From Natrinema halophilum (GTDB taxonomy: Archaea > Halobacteriota > Halobacteria > Halobacteriales > Natrialbaceae), in the NCBI RefSeq assembly GCF_013402815.2, contig NZ_CP084880.1, positions 186,001 to 250,000 of the forward strand: a DNA stretch of 64,000 nucleotides, written 5' to 3'. Every line of letters begins with the position of its first letter. Positions within the stretch are counted from its first letter, which is position 1. The notes under the pieces are model-generated. The model worked only from the letters and a program-made list of their open reading frames with translations, searched no databases and was not told the DNA's origin. A program made the translations under genes and the position numbers. Shown one piece after another: positions 26,521-37,149 of the stretch.

Positions 26521-27104
26521 CCTCAGAAACCATCTATGAGTAGAAAGTTCTAACAGTTGCTATAGCAACCCCGTTCGAACACCTTCCTCGAGAGCCACTG
26601 GACGGTCTGGATGAAGTGCTGGATTGGTTCCATCCATTCTTGCTGAAAGGCGACTTGCGAGAGGTGGAGATTCTACGGTGGGACCAGAGTATACGCACTC
26701 GAGAGCGAACCCGATCCGCGACTGACTCGTGACGACGGATCGAATCGTGGCTACTACAGCCGGGTTAGTTTACTTCATCTCGTTACCTTGCTTGATCCTA
26801 TACAGGAAACTATAAGTAACTACCGATGATCAGCGAAATTAGTGGCGCAGTACCGCCAATTTGCGTAAAATTGGCCGGGTGGTAGGACACCCGACCTGCG
26901 TCCCAACCGTTCAGGGACAATGTATATTCGAACACCAACCTACGAAACCGTTTCGGTAGTACCGACTGAACAAACCAGCATCGAATACCCGAATTCGAGT
27001 GCCGACGCAGGCATCTATTTTCGGGGCTGACGGCCGCTCGAGTGGGCGATTCCGCCGGCAACCGACCTCTCACTCAACGACGGGAGTCAGAAGGGTGGTC
27101 GCGA
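26521..27104. other. Intergenic region with no clear gene
   Basis: Contains the perfect 14-bp palindrome GTTGCTATAGCAAC near 26557 and a short plus-strand open stretch near 26580-26740 of sensible composition (PLDGLDEVLDWFHPFLLKGD) without a start, probably a relic. Confidence 0.35.
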
Positions 27105-27296
27105 ATGACTCCCCGCGACCGTGACCGAACGCGGGTTCGCCTCGAGGAAGTGCTCGCAGAGATGGAAACGCTCGATCGGCACTTGCTCGAGCCGCTGACC
27201 CTCGAACCGGCGATTACGCACATCGAGATGACGATCGGCGTATACGAGGGACTCGAGACCGACGTCGAGGATCTCACGAGGGTGGCCGATGATTGA
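27105..27296 (+). CDS. Small acidic hypothetical protein
   Basis: 63 aa from ATG 27105: a charged helix (VRLEEVLAEMETLDRHLLEP) followed by an acidic tail (YEGLETDVEDLTRVADD). Composition is that of a real haloarchaeal protein. A second frame overlaps its end (27289-27540, 83 codons, ATGATTG) but has weaker composition. Function unknown. Confidence 0.4.
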   Translation: MTPRDRDRTRVRLEEVLAEMETLDRHLLEPLTLEPAITHIEMTIGVYEGLETDVEDLTRVADD

Positions 27297-27980
27297 CGCC
27301 ACCGTCGGCCTCGCACTCCCCGTTAGTGACGAGCCATTCTGCGGGATCGGCGTCCGCCCGTCTGATGGCGCTGGCTCGGTTGCTCCACCGCAGTTAGAGC
27401 GCGAGACGGCGGACGACCGCCCCGAGGATGGTCGCGAGTTCGCGAGAACCAGCCGCGCTTGCAGGACTACGGTAGCCACCTCGAGCGTCACGGTCGTCGT
27501 CGGTCCGTGCTCGAGACGCGATTGGAAGTGGTCCCAGTGACACCATATGTCTCTCAAACGGAGTAGTTACAGAGCGGAGTGGTGTGGGTGGTTCTGTGAG
27601 AGCTTTAATCACGAGGTTCACAACGGCGAGAACGGAATTAATCGGGTCGTCGCCGGGAATTAGTCTCGAGCGTTCATGACTCGCGTTCAGAAAAAGTACG
27701 TGGATATCAGTAACACCACAATGCCAAACCTCGGATCGAGCTTCGAGGAACTGCAGACGGAGATGAGGTTTCAGGTAACCAATTGACAGTAATCGAGATG
27801 CGGACCACACCACATCCAGTGAGGGTGAAAAGAAGAGATGCGAATGTTTCATATTGATATTCCCTCTTCGATATAATTCTAGTCTGTTTTCATCCGGGAC
27901 AGAAATAACGTTGGGGAATAATCACCAAAAGCCAAACAATTCCAACACAGTTATCACCACGTTCGGAATGTGTTCCGATA
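27297..27980. other. Gene-poor stretch before the histidine kinase
   Basis: Apart from the doubtful 83-codon frame at 27289-27540, nothing recognisable. AT-rich from 27840 to 27980, where the kinase promoter should lie. Confidence 0.35.
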
Positions 27981-30900
27981 GTGAATTTACCAATCCGGGT
28001 TCTCTACGTGAATAGCCGATCGGAGGTGGAGGGAGATCCGGTAGGAAGACTCGGTACCTGGGACGGTCGACTTCGTATCGACGTGGTATCCACTGCGGCC
28101 GAAGCGATCGACCACCTCTTTGGAACATCCTACAAGGGTCTCGTGTATGAGGCTGGCCTTCCCGACGACGAATGGGCCGAGCTATTCGGCACGGTCACTG
28201 ACCACGGACTCGACATCCCGATCATCCGACTCGGTGAGGAGGCAGACGGCGTGAACAGTAGTATGGGAGAGACAGTGGACGAAGACGTTCCAGCGCCAGT
28301 CACGGACTGCATACAGGTGCCGGCGGACCAGCGTCAGTCGCGTGAATTTCGTGACCGACTGCTGGAAACCGTTCAGCCAGCCGATACCAGGTATTCCAAC
28401 GAGAGAGCAGGACGCTTACTGTCAGCCATCGCAGGACAGGCGAGCGACGTTTTCTTCGTCTACTCTGGAGACTGGAGCGAGCTCTACTTCGTAAACGAAG
28501 CATACGAAGATATCTGGGGAGTACCGGTGTCCGAACTGCGTAACGACCCCGAATCGTTTCTCGACTACATTCACCCGGAAGACAGGGAGAAGGCCATAGA
28601 ATCGATGAAACGGCTCGAATCCGGCGAGCCGGACCAGGTCGAGTATCGCGTCCAACGACCGGACGGTGAACTCCGGTGGATTCGCGGAAAAACGGAACCG
28701 GTCGTCGAAGACGGCACCGTTCTCCAGATCGTTGGATACGTGCGTGACATCACCCAGGAAAAAGAGCGCAAAGAGGAGTTGCAGGCGCTCAAGGACCGGT
28801 ACGAGGCACTCGTCGAGCACGGACAGGACGTGATGGCCGTCATCGATCGATCCGGTTGTATCTCCTACGTCAGTTCCTCCGTCGAGAACATCCTCGGCTA
28901 CGAGCCTGCTGAACTACGGGGAGAGAACGCGTTCGGGTACATGCATCCAGCAGACCGACACAACGCCTGGTCGACGTTCTCGAGTTTGATTAACTCCGAT
29001 CGGCTTCGAACTGATCGGGTACAACACCGGTTCGAGACTGCGGATGGTTCGTGGGTCTGGCTCGAGTCGATCGGTAGCAACATGACCGACTCGTCGCTTG
29101 ACGGGTACGTCATGACCGGTCGCGACATTTCCTCCCAGAAAGAACGCGAACGCGAGCTCGACCGAACGAACGCGATACTCAGTACGCTGATCGAATCGAT
29201 GCCGATCGGGATACTGGTAGAGGACGCCTCTCGATCGGTGCTGACGATGAACCGGCGAATGGTGGAATTACTCGACTGGGAGGGCGAGCCAGAAGATGCC
29301 CTTGGCAGAGATTGTGAGCGCCTCGCTGAAACAGTCAGCGAGCAGTTTTCGGACCCAGAGGGGTTCGTCGATCGGATCGACGAACTAGTAAGCGCCCGTG
29401 AGCCGGTTCGACGGGAAGAACTCTCGCTCGAAGGCGGTCGAACGTTCGAACGGAGTTACCTTCCGATCGACCTCCCTGGTGATAGCGGCCACCTGTGGCT
29501 CTATCGTGATGTAACTGACGAGAAAGAACGGGAGAAAACCATTCGAGATGCGAAGACGAAACTCGAAGCCGCGATCGAAGCTGGTTCCGTCGGTACCTGG
29601 GAATGGGACGTAGAAAACGATGCAATCGTCACGAACCCTAGCTTTGCGAGACAGTTCGACGTCGCCAAGGCAGAACCAGTCGATGCGATTTCCATCGACG
29701 AGTTCCTCGATGCCATCCACGAAGACGACACGCCCCGTGTCAGTTGGGCGGTCGAACAAGCCCTCGACGAGTGCGGTGACTACTACGAAGAGTATCGCGT
29801 CCGAAACGACGACGACGAACTCCGGTGGATATCGGCACGCGGCACAGTCGAGTGTGATGAAGATGGAAATCCGAACCGATTCACCGGCGCAGCGGTCGAT
29901 ATCACCGATCGGAAGCGACACGAACGTCAACTCGAAGAATTGAGTCGAACGACACAAGAGTTGGTAGCAGCGAGTAGCCGCGAATCTGTCGTCGATACCG
30001 GTGTACGAGCCGCTCGAGATATTCTCGGACTCGACGCAACGGCGATACACCTCCGAACTGAGGAGCAGACAGCACTCACACCCGTTGCTGCGACGGACGT
30101 GTTACGCGAGTTAATCGGAGACCCGCCGACGTTTACTGGTGGCGAAAGCATCGCGTGGCGGGTCTACAAGGAGGGTGAGCCGCTCGTCTACGACGACATC
30201 AGGGATGATTCGGACGTCTACAACCCGGGCACACCGATGCGAAGCGAGATGTTCCTCCCCCTCGGGGACTACGGCATCATGATTGCCGGTTCTCCGACGA
30301 GCAACACGTTCGATAGACAGGACAAGGTTCTCGCGAAAATACTGGCGAACAACGTCACCGCTGCGCTCCAGCAAGTCGATCGAACGAACGAGCTTCGCGA
30401 ACGGGAACGTGAACTGGCGAAACAGAACGAACGGCTCGACCAGTTCGCAAGTATCATCTCACACGATCTCAGGAATCCATTGAACGTTGCGTCGGGAGAA
30501 CTCGATCAGCTAACGCGAGAGGTCGATTCCGAACACATCGCTAACATCGAATGGGCCCACGATCGAATGGATGAGCTGATCGAAGACATGCTGACCCTCG
30601 CCTGCGAAGGGGTCGATGTAGGCGAGACCGAACGCATCGACCTGCGCAGACTCGTCGAAGACTGTAAGCGGAATATCGCCACAGAAACCGCCACGATTCG
30701 ATGTATCGACAGCAAGACGCTTACGGCAGACGAGAGCAGAGTCGCTCAGGTGCTCGAGAATCTCTTCCGGAACGCGGTTGAACACGGGGGCGACTCAGTT
30801 ACGGTAACAGTCGGGACGATGGAAACTGGATTCTACGTCGAGGACGACGGTCCCGGTATTCCACCGGACGATCGAGATCGGATATTCGAAACTGGGTACT

Positions 30901-31040
30901 CACCGGGAGTCGAGGGCACTGGTCTCGGCCTCGCTATCGTAAAAAACGTCGCAGACGCACACGGCTGGAGACTCGCTGTCACGGACGGAACTGACGGAGG
31001 CGCTCGCTTCGAGTTTTCGGACGTCACGTTCGTCGACTAG
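27981..31040 (+). CDS. Multi-PAS/GAF sensor histidine kinase with pseudo-receiver N-terminus
   Basis: 1019 aa from GTG 27981. Residues 1-120 resemble a response-regulator receiver, but the phosphoacceptor strand reads GLVYEAGLP, without the Asp. PAS/PAC units follow at about 150-262 (VFFVYSGDWSELYFVNEAYE, ending VGYVRDITQEKER), 275-388 (DVMAVIDRSGCISYVSSSVE), 395-512 and 515-640 (VGTWEWDVENDAIVTNP). A GAF domain is at 650-805 (ILGLDATAIHLRTEEQ, EMFLPLGDYGIMIAGSP). The kinase core has the H-box QFASIISHDLRNPLN, N-box LFRNAVEHG and G-boxes DDGPGIPPDDRDRIFETG and GTGLGLAIVK. No membrane spans, so it is a cytoplasmic sensor. No response regulator gene is adjacent. The ligand or cofactor is unknown. 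Confidence 0.93.
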   Translation: MNLPIRVLYVNSRSEVEGDPVGRLGTWDGRLRIDVVSTAAEAIDHLFGTSYKGLVYEAGLPDDEWAELFGTVTDHGLDIPIIRLGEEADGVNSSMGETVDEDVPAPVTDCIQVPADQRQSREFRDRLLETVQPADTRYSNERAGRLLSAIAGQASDVFFVYSGDWSELYFVNEAYEDIWGVPVSELRNDPESFLDYIHPEDREKAIESMKRLESGEPDQVEYRVQRPDGELRWIRGKTEPVVEDGTVLQIVGYVRDITQEKERKEELQALKDRYEALVEHGQDVMAVIDRSGCISYVSSSVENILGYEPAELRGENAFGYMHPADRHNAWSTFSSLINSDRLRTDRVQHRFETADGSWVWLESIGSNMTDSSLDGYVMTGRDISSQKERERELDRTNAILSTLIESMPIGILVEDASRSVLTMNRRMVELLDWEGEPEDALGRDCERLAETVSEQFSDPEGFVDRIDELVSAREPVRREELSLEGGRTFERSYLPIDLPGDSGHLWLYRDVTDEKEREKTIRDAKTKLEAAIEAGSVGTWEWDVENDAIVTNPSFARQFDVAKAEPVDAISIDEFLDAIHEDDTPRVSWAVEQALDECGDYYEEYRVRNDDDELRWISARGTVECDEDGNPNRFTGAAVDITDRKRHERQLEELSRTTQELVAASSRESVVDTGVRAARDILGLDATAIHLRTEEQTALTPVAATDVLRELIGDPPTFTGGESIAWRVYKEGEPLVYDDIRDDSDVYNPGTPMRSEMFLPLGDYGIMIAGSPTSNTFDRQDKVLAKILANNVTAALQQVDRTNELRERERELAKQNERLDQFASIISHDLRNPLNVASGELDQLTREVDSEHIANIEWAHDRMDELIEDMLTLACEGVDVGETERIDLRRLVEDCKRNIATETATIRCIDSKTLTADESRVAQVLENLFRNAVEHGGDSVTVTVGTMETGFYVEDDGPGIPPDDRDRIFETGYSPGVEGTGLGLAIVKNVADAHGWRLAVTDGTDGGARFEFSDVTFVD

Positions 31041-31189
31041 CGCATTAGCAGGTGAATTTGATCCAGGAGTCGTCGAAAGCAGTCCGCTCTATATGAAACG
31101 GCATCGCCCTGTATACGACGCCGTGTTCACCGTAGTAGAGTACTATCTCCCACCCCCAACCGGATCAACGGGAGAAAATGATATCCGAG

Positions 31190-31423
31190 TCACTGTTCTC
31201 CGTCCGTAATCTCGAGAGGGGCCGCGTTGCCGGCTTCGAGTTCGTCGAGAACTCTGAGCGCATCGATGGCTTCGTACGGATGGATATCATACTTTGATGT
31301 GTATCCGGTAGCAATAGTCCATGCTCTTTCGGCGATATCGGGATTCGTTTCCTCGTGACGATATGAAAACTCGGCTAACGCAACGGCAATCAAGAGATCA
31401 TCGCGGGGTTGTTGGACTGACAT
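31190..31423 (-). CDS. Small conserved-looking hypothetical protein
   Basis: 77 aa, mostly helical and acidic (DDLLIAVALAEFSYRHEETN, YEAIDALRVLDELEAG). It converges on the histidine kinase gene with a 150-bp gap. I do not recognise the family. Composition and a clean ATG support a real gene. Confidence 0.55.
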   Translation of the reverse strand: MSVQQPRDDLLIAVALAEFSYRHEETNPDIAERAWTIATGYTSKYDIHPYEAIDALRVLDELEAGNAAPLEITDGEQ

Positions 31424-33501
31424 AGGTGGTAATTCACGTATTGTATCACATCAACTGGTAGCAAAAACGCCGATCGCGTCGGCGTTTCGAACCGCCCATT
31501 CCCGTCGGTAATCTACCAATGGGCGGGTTTGGGACCGAGTTACGGTATGTCGGTGCTATGACGTTGAAGTGCTCCCAGGGAGGCGAGGTTTGAATGTCTC
31601 GGAGATGATCGAGAGTGGATCTACGATCGTTTCCTTCCCCCGGCCAGCCGAACTATTGAATGGATAGCCTATTAACTTATTTAATGATTGGAGATACCTC
31701 TTCCGATTAGTGAATATAAAGAGGCCAATATCGGATCGAATCCCTCCATTTGTTTGATGGTATTAGCCTGTTTGCTACAAATATTGGTCAGATTCAATAT
31801 ATTTTCAAAGGGCTTGAAGTAGCGCAGTCATCGCTGACAGGAGCGGGTACCTGTAACTGAGAGTTCCGATCTACGACAACGCAACCCTCGGCGAATCTGG
31901 ACTGTTGTCATCCGTCCGTTGGTTCCGCTTCAGAAGTGGATACAAGTGCGTTCGACGCCGGTCGAGCGAAGAATGCCTCTGTACCTCAGAGCGACTGTCC
32001 GAGTGCGTACAGTCGAGCGACAACTATCCGAACGGCTGTCGCCGTCTGTTCTCATACGTGCGATTCTTGTCCCCGCTGCGTGGCACTCACGGAACTGAAC
32101 TACGAACAGCGCCTCCAAACTAACTTACCGGCCGGCACGTCTCTCAAACATGTCTACCCAAATACCACAGTACATAGTTACTTCTGTTTTCGCGGCTACT
32201 TCAGTAACACGCTATAAATCCACAGTATATGACCTGTAGATGTATTACACATAATAGTAATGTTATACTTTTGCAATACAACTTCGCCACTCACCAGGTA
32301 GATCGGTGAGTCGTGAATCTGCGTATCGTATGGACTCGGTCTGAGGCCACTTGCGGAGTACATTCCGTCTGGTAGAGTTACAATGATTAGATATATAAAG
32401 CAAGCCATTGAATAATTCGTCAAATTATCGGCGATGATTAGTATTATCGTGATTTTTCGCCACACGTATTTTACGACGAAATGATACGTCACGATCTTCG
32501 TCCTGGCATCCAGCGACAGTAGCAAAAAGATTTCTTGTGGAGCCACTATATATTGTATAGTATCTACACTACTATCTACTCATATGTGTTTCTATAAATC
32601 TGACTATTGGAACCGCTTTACCCGCGTACTCGAGTCGGGCCCCGTATCAGCTAGTCGATATACTCGTCGTACGTTTCGTGTTGGGAACACTTCTAGCGAC
32701 GCACAACGTATTTTGATCTACAATAGTGAATGGGCGATAGGCGAGTGGCTGGGGTCAAAACCCGCTCCAGACGGTTTAGCGATTGAAAGTGGAGTACTCT
32801 TGCAACGACGAGAGTACTCGAAGTGCGACTATGAGCGCGCTGACGGGAATCCTCGAATTGCGGCCAGCCAGTCGCCAATGCGCCTCGACGTTCTGGTGAG
32901 GGAAATAACAATCCTATTCCTGTTATAGCTCGAGAGTCGGTTGCCTGCGCGGCCCTAATCGCACCAACTTAGACAATTCGACGTCACGATGGAGGGGTCA
33001 TATACGTACACCATCATCGACCTAAATGGGAAAGGTAGAACCGGCGATCGAACAAATCCGTCTGTCGTAACTGCGTACGGTCGTTCCGACCGCCCTCGTC
33101 GACTTTCGATCGAAGGCGCTGAACGGTTTCGACGTCGTTGCTCGCCCACGTTACGATGTTCCCTCTCTGATCGCATCGGGGTTCGATCTTGCATACGGTA
33201 TAGACGGTTTGCCCGAAGAGACGGGATTATGCTAAAGTTGCTGGACTTCGACGCCGATATTTTCCAGCAGCATTACTGTTCTTGAGCCAGTTTGTACGTC
33301 AATGGGTGGATTTCGGTCTCAAGAATCAGACGTTGGTCGCATTCCCAGGCTCTGTTGAACAGGAAGATGTTCCCATAGAGCACCAACAGAAAGGCGTTTA
33401 ATCGGAACGCCAGTGTGTGATAATAACTCATGAAATTTGTTATCACACCATATAAGAAGGTAGATGATTGCTGACTCGCCGGTCGTAGCGACACGGCTTG
33501 C
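31424..33501. other. 2-kb AT-rich region without recognisable genes
   Basis: Both strands hold only short frames rich in Ser, Arg and Tyr with no family resemblance (for example 32584-32928). A/T content is visibly higher than in flanking genes, notably 31660-31810 and 32210-32600. It is probably decayed DNA. Confidence 0.45.
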
Positions 33502-33908
33502 AAGGACAAACTCGTCGGTGAATGTCACTACCTCGACGAGGACCTCGAGGAAGAAGAGATCTCGGAGGCACAGTCGCAGTGGGGCTCCTCAGCAGAGTCC
33601 TTCGACGGCACTGACAGTGACACGACTGTCGAGGAAATGACCGTCGAAGTAGACGGGCAGCGGTTCGAAGTGGTACTCGGGACCCAGGATTAGCTGTCAA
33701 TAATTCCGCACAAGAAGCCTCGAGTGGATCGAGTGCCAATACGGGCTCCGCTTCCAGTTCGAGTTCGAACGGCGATACGGCGGTCGCCATGAACGGCCAG
33801 CAGATTACCGCAGAGATGCAAGGTTCCATCCTCGAAGTCAACGTCGCTGAGGGAGACGATGTCAGTGCTGGAGACGTAATCTGCGTCCTCGAAGCGATGA
33901 AAATCTCA
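33502..33908 (+). pseudogene. Remnant of an acyl-CoA/pyruvate carboxylase biotin-carrier region
   Basis: One frame (33502-33693) reads KDKLVGECHYLDEDLEEEE, then ISEAQSQWGSS and MTVEVDGQRFEVVLGTQD to a stop. A different frame continues with a Ser/Ala-rich linker, ITAEMQGSILEVNVAEGDDV and VICVLEAMK, whose EAMK is the biotinylation motif. Shortly after that motif the frame is lost. This is the C-terminal biotin carboxyl carrier domain of a biotin-dependent carboxylase alpha subunit, frameshifted and cut off at both ends. Confidence 0.75.
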
Positions 33909-34009
33909 TCACGATGGCCTGCGAGACCGCAGAGACGGCCATAGAGCGCGCTGACACCGATATCGACGACGTGTCGGCGATATACAGCGCGAGCATCATC
34001 GGTATTTGA
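33909..34009 (+). pseudogene. Short thiolase/ketosynthase-like N-terminal fragment
   Basis: In the frame after the biotin motif the text reads CETAETAIERADTDIDDVSA, then IYSASI and a stop at 34009. It resembles the early helix-strand of thiolase-fold proteins such as HMG-CoA synthase (AxxALERADIDPxDIDAIYVGS). Directly joined to the carboxylase relic, it marks a deletion junction. It is short, so moderate confidence only. Confidence 0.45.
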
Positions 34010-34051
34010 GGACCGTTTGCGTCTGATCCGTCCGTCGTTTCTCGACCGGGG

Positions 34052-34687
34052 CTACTCCGACTGACACTCACAGCTACCTTCTCTGAGCAATTCAACGAGG
34101 CCGTACTGAGTGTTGCAGTCTTCACAGAGGACGGTGATATCGATGAACAAATGGAACTCTCCGAGCGAAATTTGGTTCGTCTCTTTGAGCTGGGTAAGAC
34201 TTTTTTCAGTTACAGAGCGAATCCGAGATTGCAGTCGTTGACTCGTCTCGATAACTTTGTCTACTCGAGTCGTCTCACTGTCACGCTCGTATTCAGCTCC
34301 GTAGACCTTTTTGAGATACGAACGAATGGCCTGGTATGTGACAAAGTCGTGTTCCAGTTGGTCGACGTCTACACCATTCTTCTCGAGTCGTGCTCGTGCT
34401 TCGGTTCGGTTTCCACTGCTGACGTCGTCGCTCGTCAACAGCCGGTATAGATTGTCGATTTCGCCATCAACTGTCGACACCCCAGCGGCTGCCACCGCCG
34501 TTTCGAGCAACGCTTTGTTGAATCGATCGGCAAGGTCTCGCAAGCTTTCTCGTCTGTCTCCGTCTGCTGTCCAGAGTTCTTCAAGGCGATCACCAGTATC
34601 CGCATCTAAGTTATACGACTTAATTAGACGTGCTACTTTGGTATCGGACTCCCCGTATGAGTTTTGATTTTCGCCGTTGGTTGGCAT
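34052..34687 (-). CDS. RdfA-like haloarchaeal protein (rod-determining-factor family)
   Basis: A 211-aa protein with the layout I associate with the haloarchaeal RdfA family: KVARLIKSYNLD, RLEELWTADGDRRESLRDLA, RFNKALLETAVAAAG, IDNLYRLLTSDDVSSGNRTE and ARLEKNGVDVDQLEHDFVTYQAI. A C-terminal domain contains a CxxC (VLCEDCNTQYGLVELL) and a late Cys pair that may bind zinc. RdfA of Haloferax is needed for rod shape; many haloarchaea carry several paralogs, often on plasmids, so this copy may not act in shape control. Start at ATG 34687 rather than 34717, by comparison with the family N-terminus. Confidence 0.78.
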   Translation of the reverse strand: MPTNGENQNSYGESDTKVARLIKSYNLDADTGDRLEELWTADGDRRESLRDLADRFNKALLETAVAAAGVSTVDGEIDNLYRLLTSDDVSSGNRTEARARLEKNGVDVDQLEHDFVTYQAIRSYLKKVYGAEYERDSETTRVDKVIETSQRLQSRIRSVTEKSLTQLKETNQISLGEFHLFIDITVLCEDCNTQYGLVELLREGSCECQSE

Positions 34688-35084
34688 CTGATATTTTGAA
34701 TGGGGAGGAACACGCATTAAGTCTGAGGATACACACCTGCAACGGCGGGTGAGATCAGGACGCCTCGGAAAATTGCACCTGGGATCTCGTCTGTCCGTTC
34801 TCTAGTCCGACGATGCGGTTCTGTGATTCGGGCAAGGGGACATCGTTCAGCTTTGCTGGTTCCAGAATATGTAGAGGTCTGCAACGATGGTTCGGCGGTT
34901 TTTGAATCGGCGTTTCTGAAATACCTTCCAGGCTGCGGACTACGCCGTCTGCTCTCTTGACAGAGGCGTTCGGCAGCGTTTCGATTTCCAAATTTTTTAT
35001 ATCGAGATCGGGGCCCGAGACGATGTAAACGAGACGTCGAACTCGACAACGAGGAGGGAACGCTCGGTTCATCCGGGGTTTTCC
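34688..35084. other. Spacer upstream of the RdfA-like gene
   Basis: No recognisable gene on either strand. Decayed sequence between the RdfA-like gene and the ABC ATPase relic. Confidence 0.35.
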
Positions 35085-35440
35085 GTGCCGCTGATGGATT
35101 CGATCGCAACCGGTATAGATTCCACAGACCTCGTCATCGAAATCCGACCGGAACACGTTTCGCTCGCAGAATCGCCGGGCTCGCATGCGGAACTGGAACG
35201 GCTTATCGAAACAGAAGTCGCCGTCACCGAGCCGATGGGAAATAGTACGATCATATATTTACCCGTTGGCGAAGTATCGGTGAGGGTCACCGCCGAAGAG
35301 AACGTCAGTGCTATACCCCGGCGAGCGTCTGGACATGCACATTCCATCGTCGAAGACGCACCTCTTCGACGCCGATTCCGGCCGATCCATCCAGCACAGC
35401 GACGAACCGATCGAATCGACTACCAACTCCATAAGCGGCA
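35085..35440 (+). pseudogene. C-terminal (TOBE) remnant of a sugar ABC transporter ATPase
   Basis: The frame from 35085 reads VIEIRPEHVSLAES, IETEVAVTEPMGNSTIIYLP and VRVTAEENV, the TOBE/OB region of MalK/UgpC-type ATPases (IRPEH is the hallmark). It shifts near 35310 to PGERLDMHIPSSKTHLFDAD, then SGRSIQ, the usual C-terminus of the family. The ATP-binding domain is absent. It is therefore a frameshifted 3' fragment. Confidence 0.78.
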
Positions 35441-36353
35441 ATCCTATCGAAACAGCCCGACTGGCGGCGACAGAATCGGTGGTCGACCCGTGGACGAACA
35501 CGTATCCGTGGTCGCGGTCTCCGATGACGCCATCGTGTTCGGAGTCGGTATTCAACGCAAACGGACGAATCACCGATCGACAGTCCCACGTGTCTCCCAA
35601 GACCTCCATTCAAACAAGTACGTTTGACGACCTTTCCCGACGAATTTATTTTCATCAGTGACGGCGATGGACCACTTGCTTGTGAAACGATACGTCGTGC
35701 CGTCCCGTGATTCGTCACGTTTGACGTGAAACCGGTATTGTGCCAAAAGCGGATGTTTTCGGGGTATCAGTCGCTCTCGGCGAAGACGAGGGAAACGATG
35801 CCGTGTTCCTCGCGGAAATTCGGATTGATGAACGAGCTGCCGGTTACAGGCGTCTCACTGACGAGCGCGAAGTTTTCATAAACTCGGATCGAGAGCATGA
35901 AACGCGGGAACCGAACGAGATTACGGGCGACTGCAGGACGGCTGGCATTCTCTTGAACAGTCCATCTCCGCATCTATCTGCCCAAATGTAAATTTCTTTA
36001 ATATTAGTCAGAATCGGTTATCGGGAGGCTGTCGTCATCGTTCACCACCGTGCCGTCGGGTACTGGCCGAACATCGGGTACGGCGAGTGGGGCGACCGTA
36101 CCCCTGACAGAATAGCCCGCGGTACCCCACGGCTACGATCCGAATCACTCGTTCTTCAGCGTGTGGTTTCCGTTTCGCTATTGAAAGCGTGGACCCGCTG
36201 CGATATGGATCGCCTGAGGGCGACTTGATGAGAGTCGCATCGAATACTGTGTTACGGTTCGTCACGAGACAGGGTCTCAGTATTTCGAGAGAAAAAGTCG
36301 CTCCTTCGTGATAGAGGTTTTATGTCGATGATTATCGTCCGAAGAGTGAGAGC
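35441..36353. other. Decayed spacer
   Basis: No intact gene. A minus-strand stretch ending at 35767 (ENFALVSETPVTGSSF, then INPNFREEHGIVSL) has protein-like composition without a usable start and may be a 3' relic. GAGGTTTTATG near 36320 is the likely promoter of the DUF2267 gene. Confidence 0.35.
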
Positions 36354-36800
36354 ATGAACTTCGACGAATTCACAGGCCAGGTTCAGCACCGTCTCGAACT
36401 TCCGGGCACCGGGGAGACCGTGCGGGCAATTCGGGCGACGCTCATGACGCTCGGGCAGCGAATCCCGGCGGGCGCGACCGAGGATCTCGCTAGCTCCCTG
36501 CCGATGGAGATTCGCTGGTATATGACTGGGGCCGTCTCCGATCACGGCCAGCGGTTCGACTGGCACGAGTTCGTCTCCCGAGTCAGTGAAATCGAACAGG
36601 TCGATCAGTCCACGGCAGCCTATCACGCTCGCGTCATCATCGATCTCGTGAGCACACAAGTGGCGTCGTCGGATTTTCAACAACTACGCGATCAACTTCC
36701 GGAGAGCCAGGAAGACGAAAACTGGGGCAAACTATTCGAAGTCGTCGACGCTGGCGGATGGCAGGAGCACGAACAGTCACCGACTGAAGAGACGAAGTGA
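36354..36800 (+). CDS. DUF2267 domain protein
   Basis: A 148-aa protein. It opens MNFDEFTGQVQHRLELPG, followed by VRAIRATLMTLGQRIPAGAT, LASSLPMEIRWYM and FDWHEFVSRVSEIEQVD, the DUF2267 signature, with an acidic C-terminal tail. Family function is unknown; in bacteria it is often encoded beside universal stress, CBS and Hsp20 proteins, as here. A TATA-like TTTTATG lies about 27 bp before ATG 36354. Confidence 0.88.
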   Translation: MNFDEFTGQVQHRLELPGTGETVRAIRATLMTLGQRIPAGATEDLASSLPMEIRWYMTGAVSDHGQRFDWHEFVSRVSEIEQVDQSTAAYHARVIIDLVSTQVASSDFQQLRDQLPESQEDENWGKLFEVVDAGGWQEHEQSPTEETK

Positions 36801-37149
36801 GAAGAAAGAATCCCCCGAGAGTATCAGCGAATCCGCTCCGCCGTCTACGAGAGCCGTACAGGACGGTCATCGGACGGACGTTCTCAGAACAGGTGGGGTG
36901 AGTACCGACGCGCGGTTTCGACGTCGTCGAACTGTCGATCGATCACGTCATCTCCGGGTGTTCTTCGTACCATCGCGTCGTCGTTCTTGGCGCGGGCAAC
37001 GATTACCCGTGATGGATGGCCGAAGCCAGTGGAAGTACCGGCCTCCGTCTCACACTTCGTCGATGCTGTTCAAAGTTCCCCAGACCGAAGAGAGACCTAT
37101 GAGACCGAATTACCCACCTGACACGACCGGCGCTGCTATCGGAACTGCC
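36801..37149. other. Spacer, no gene seen
   Basis: The plus frame from 36898 is Arg- and Ser-rich and shows no family resemblance until it reaches the PhaC-like segment. Confidence 0.35.
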
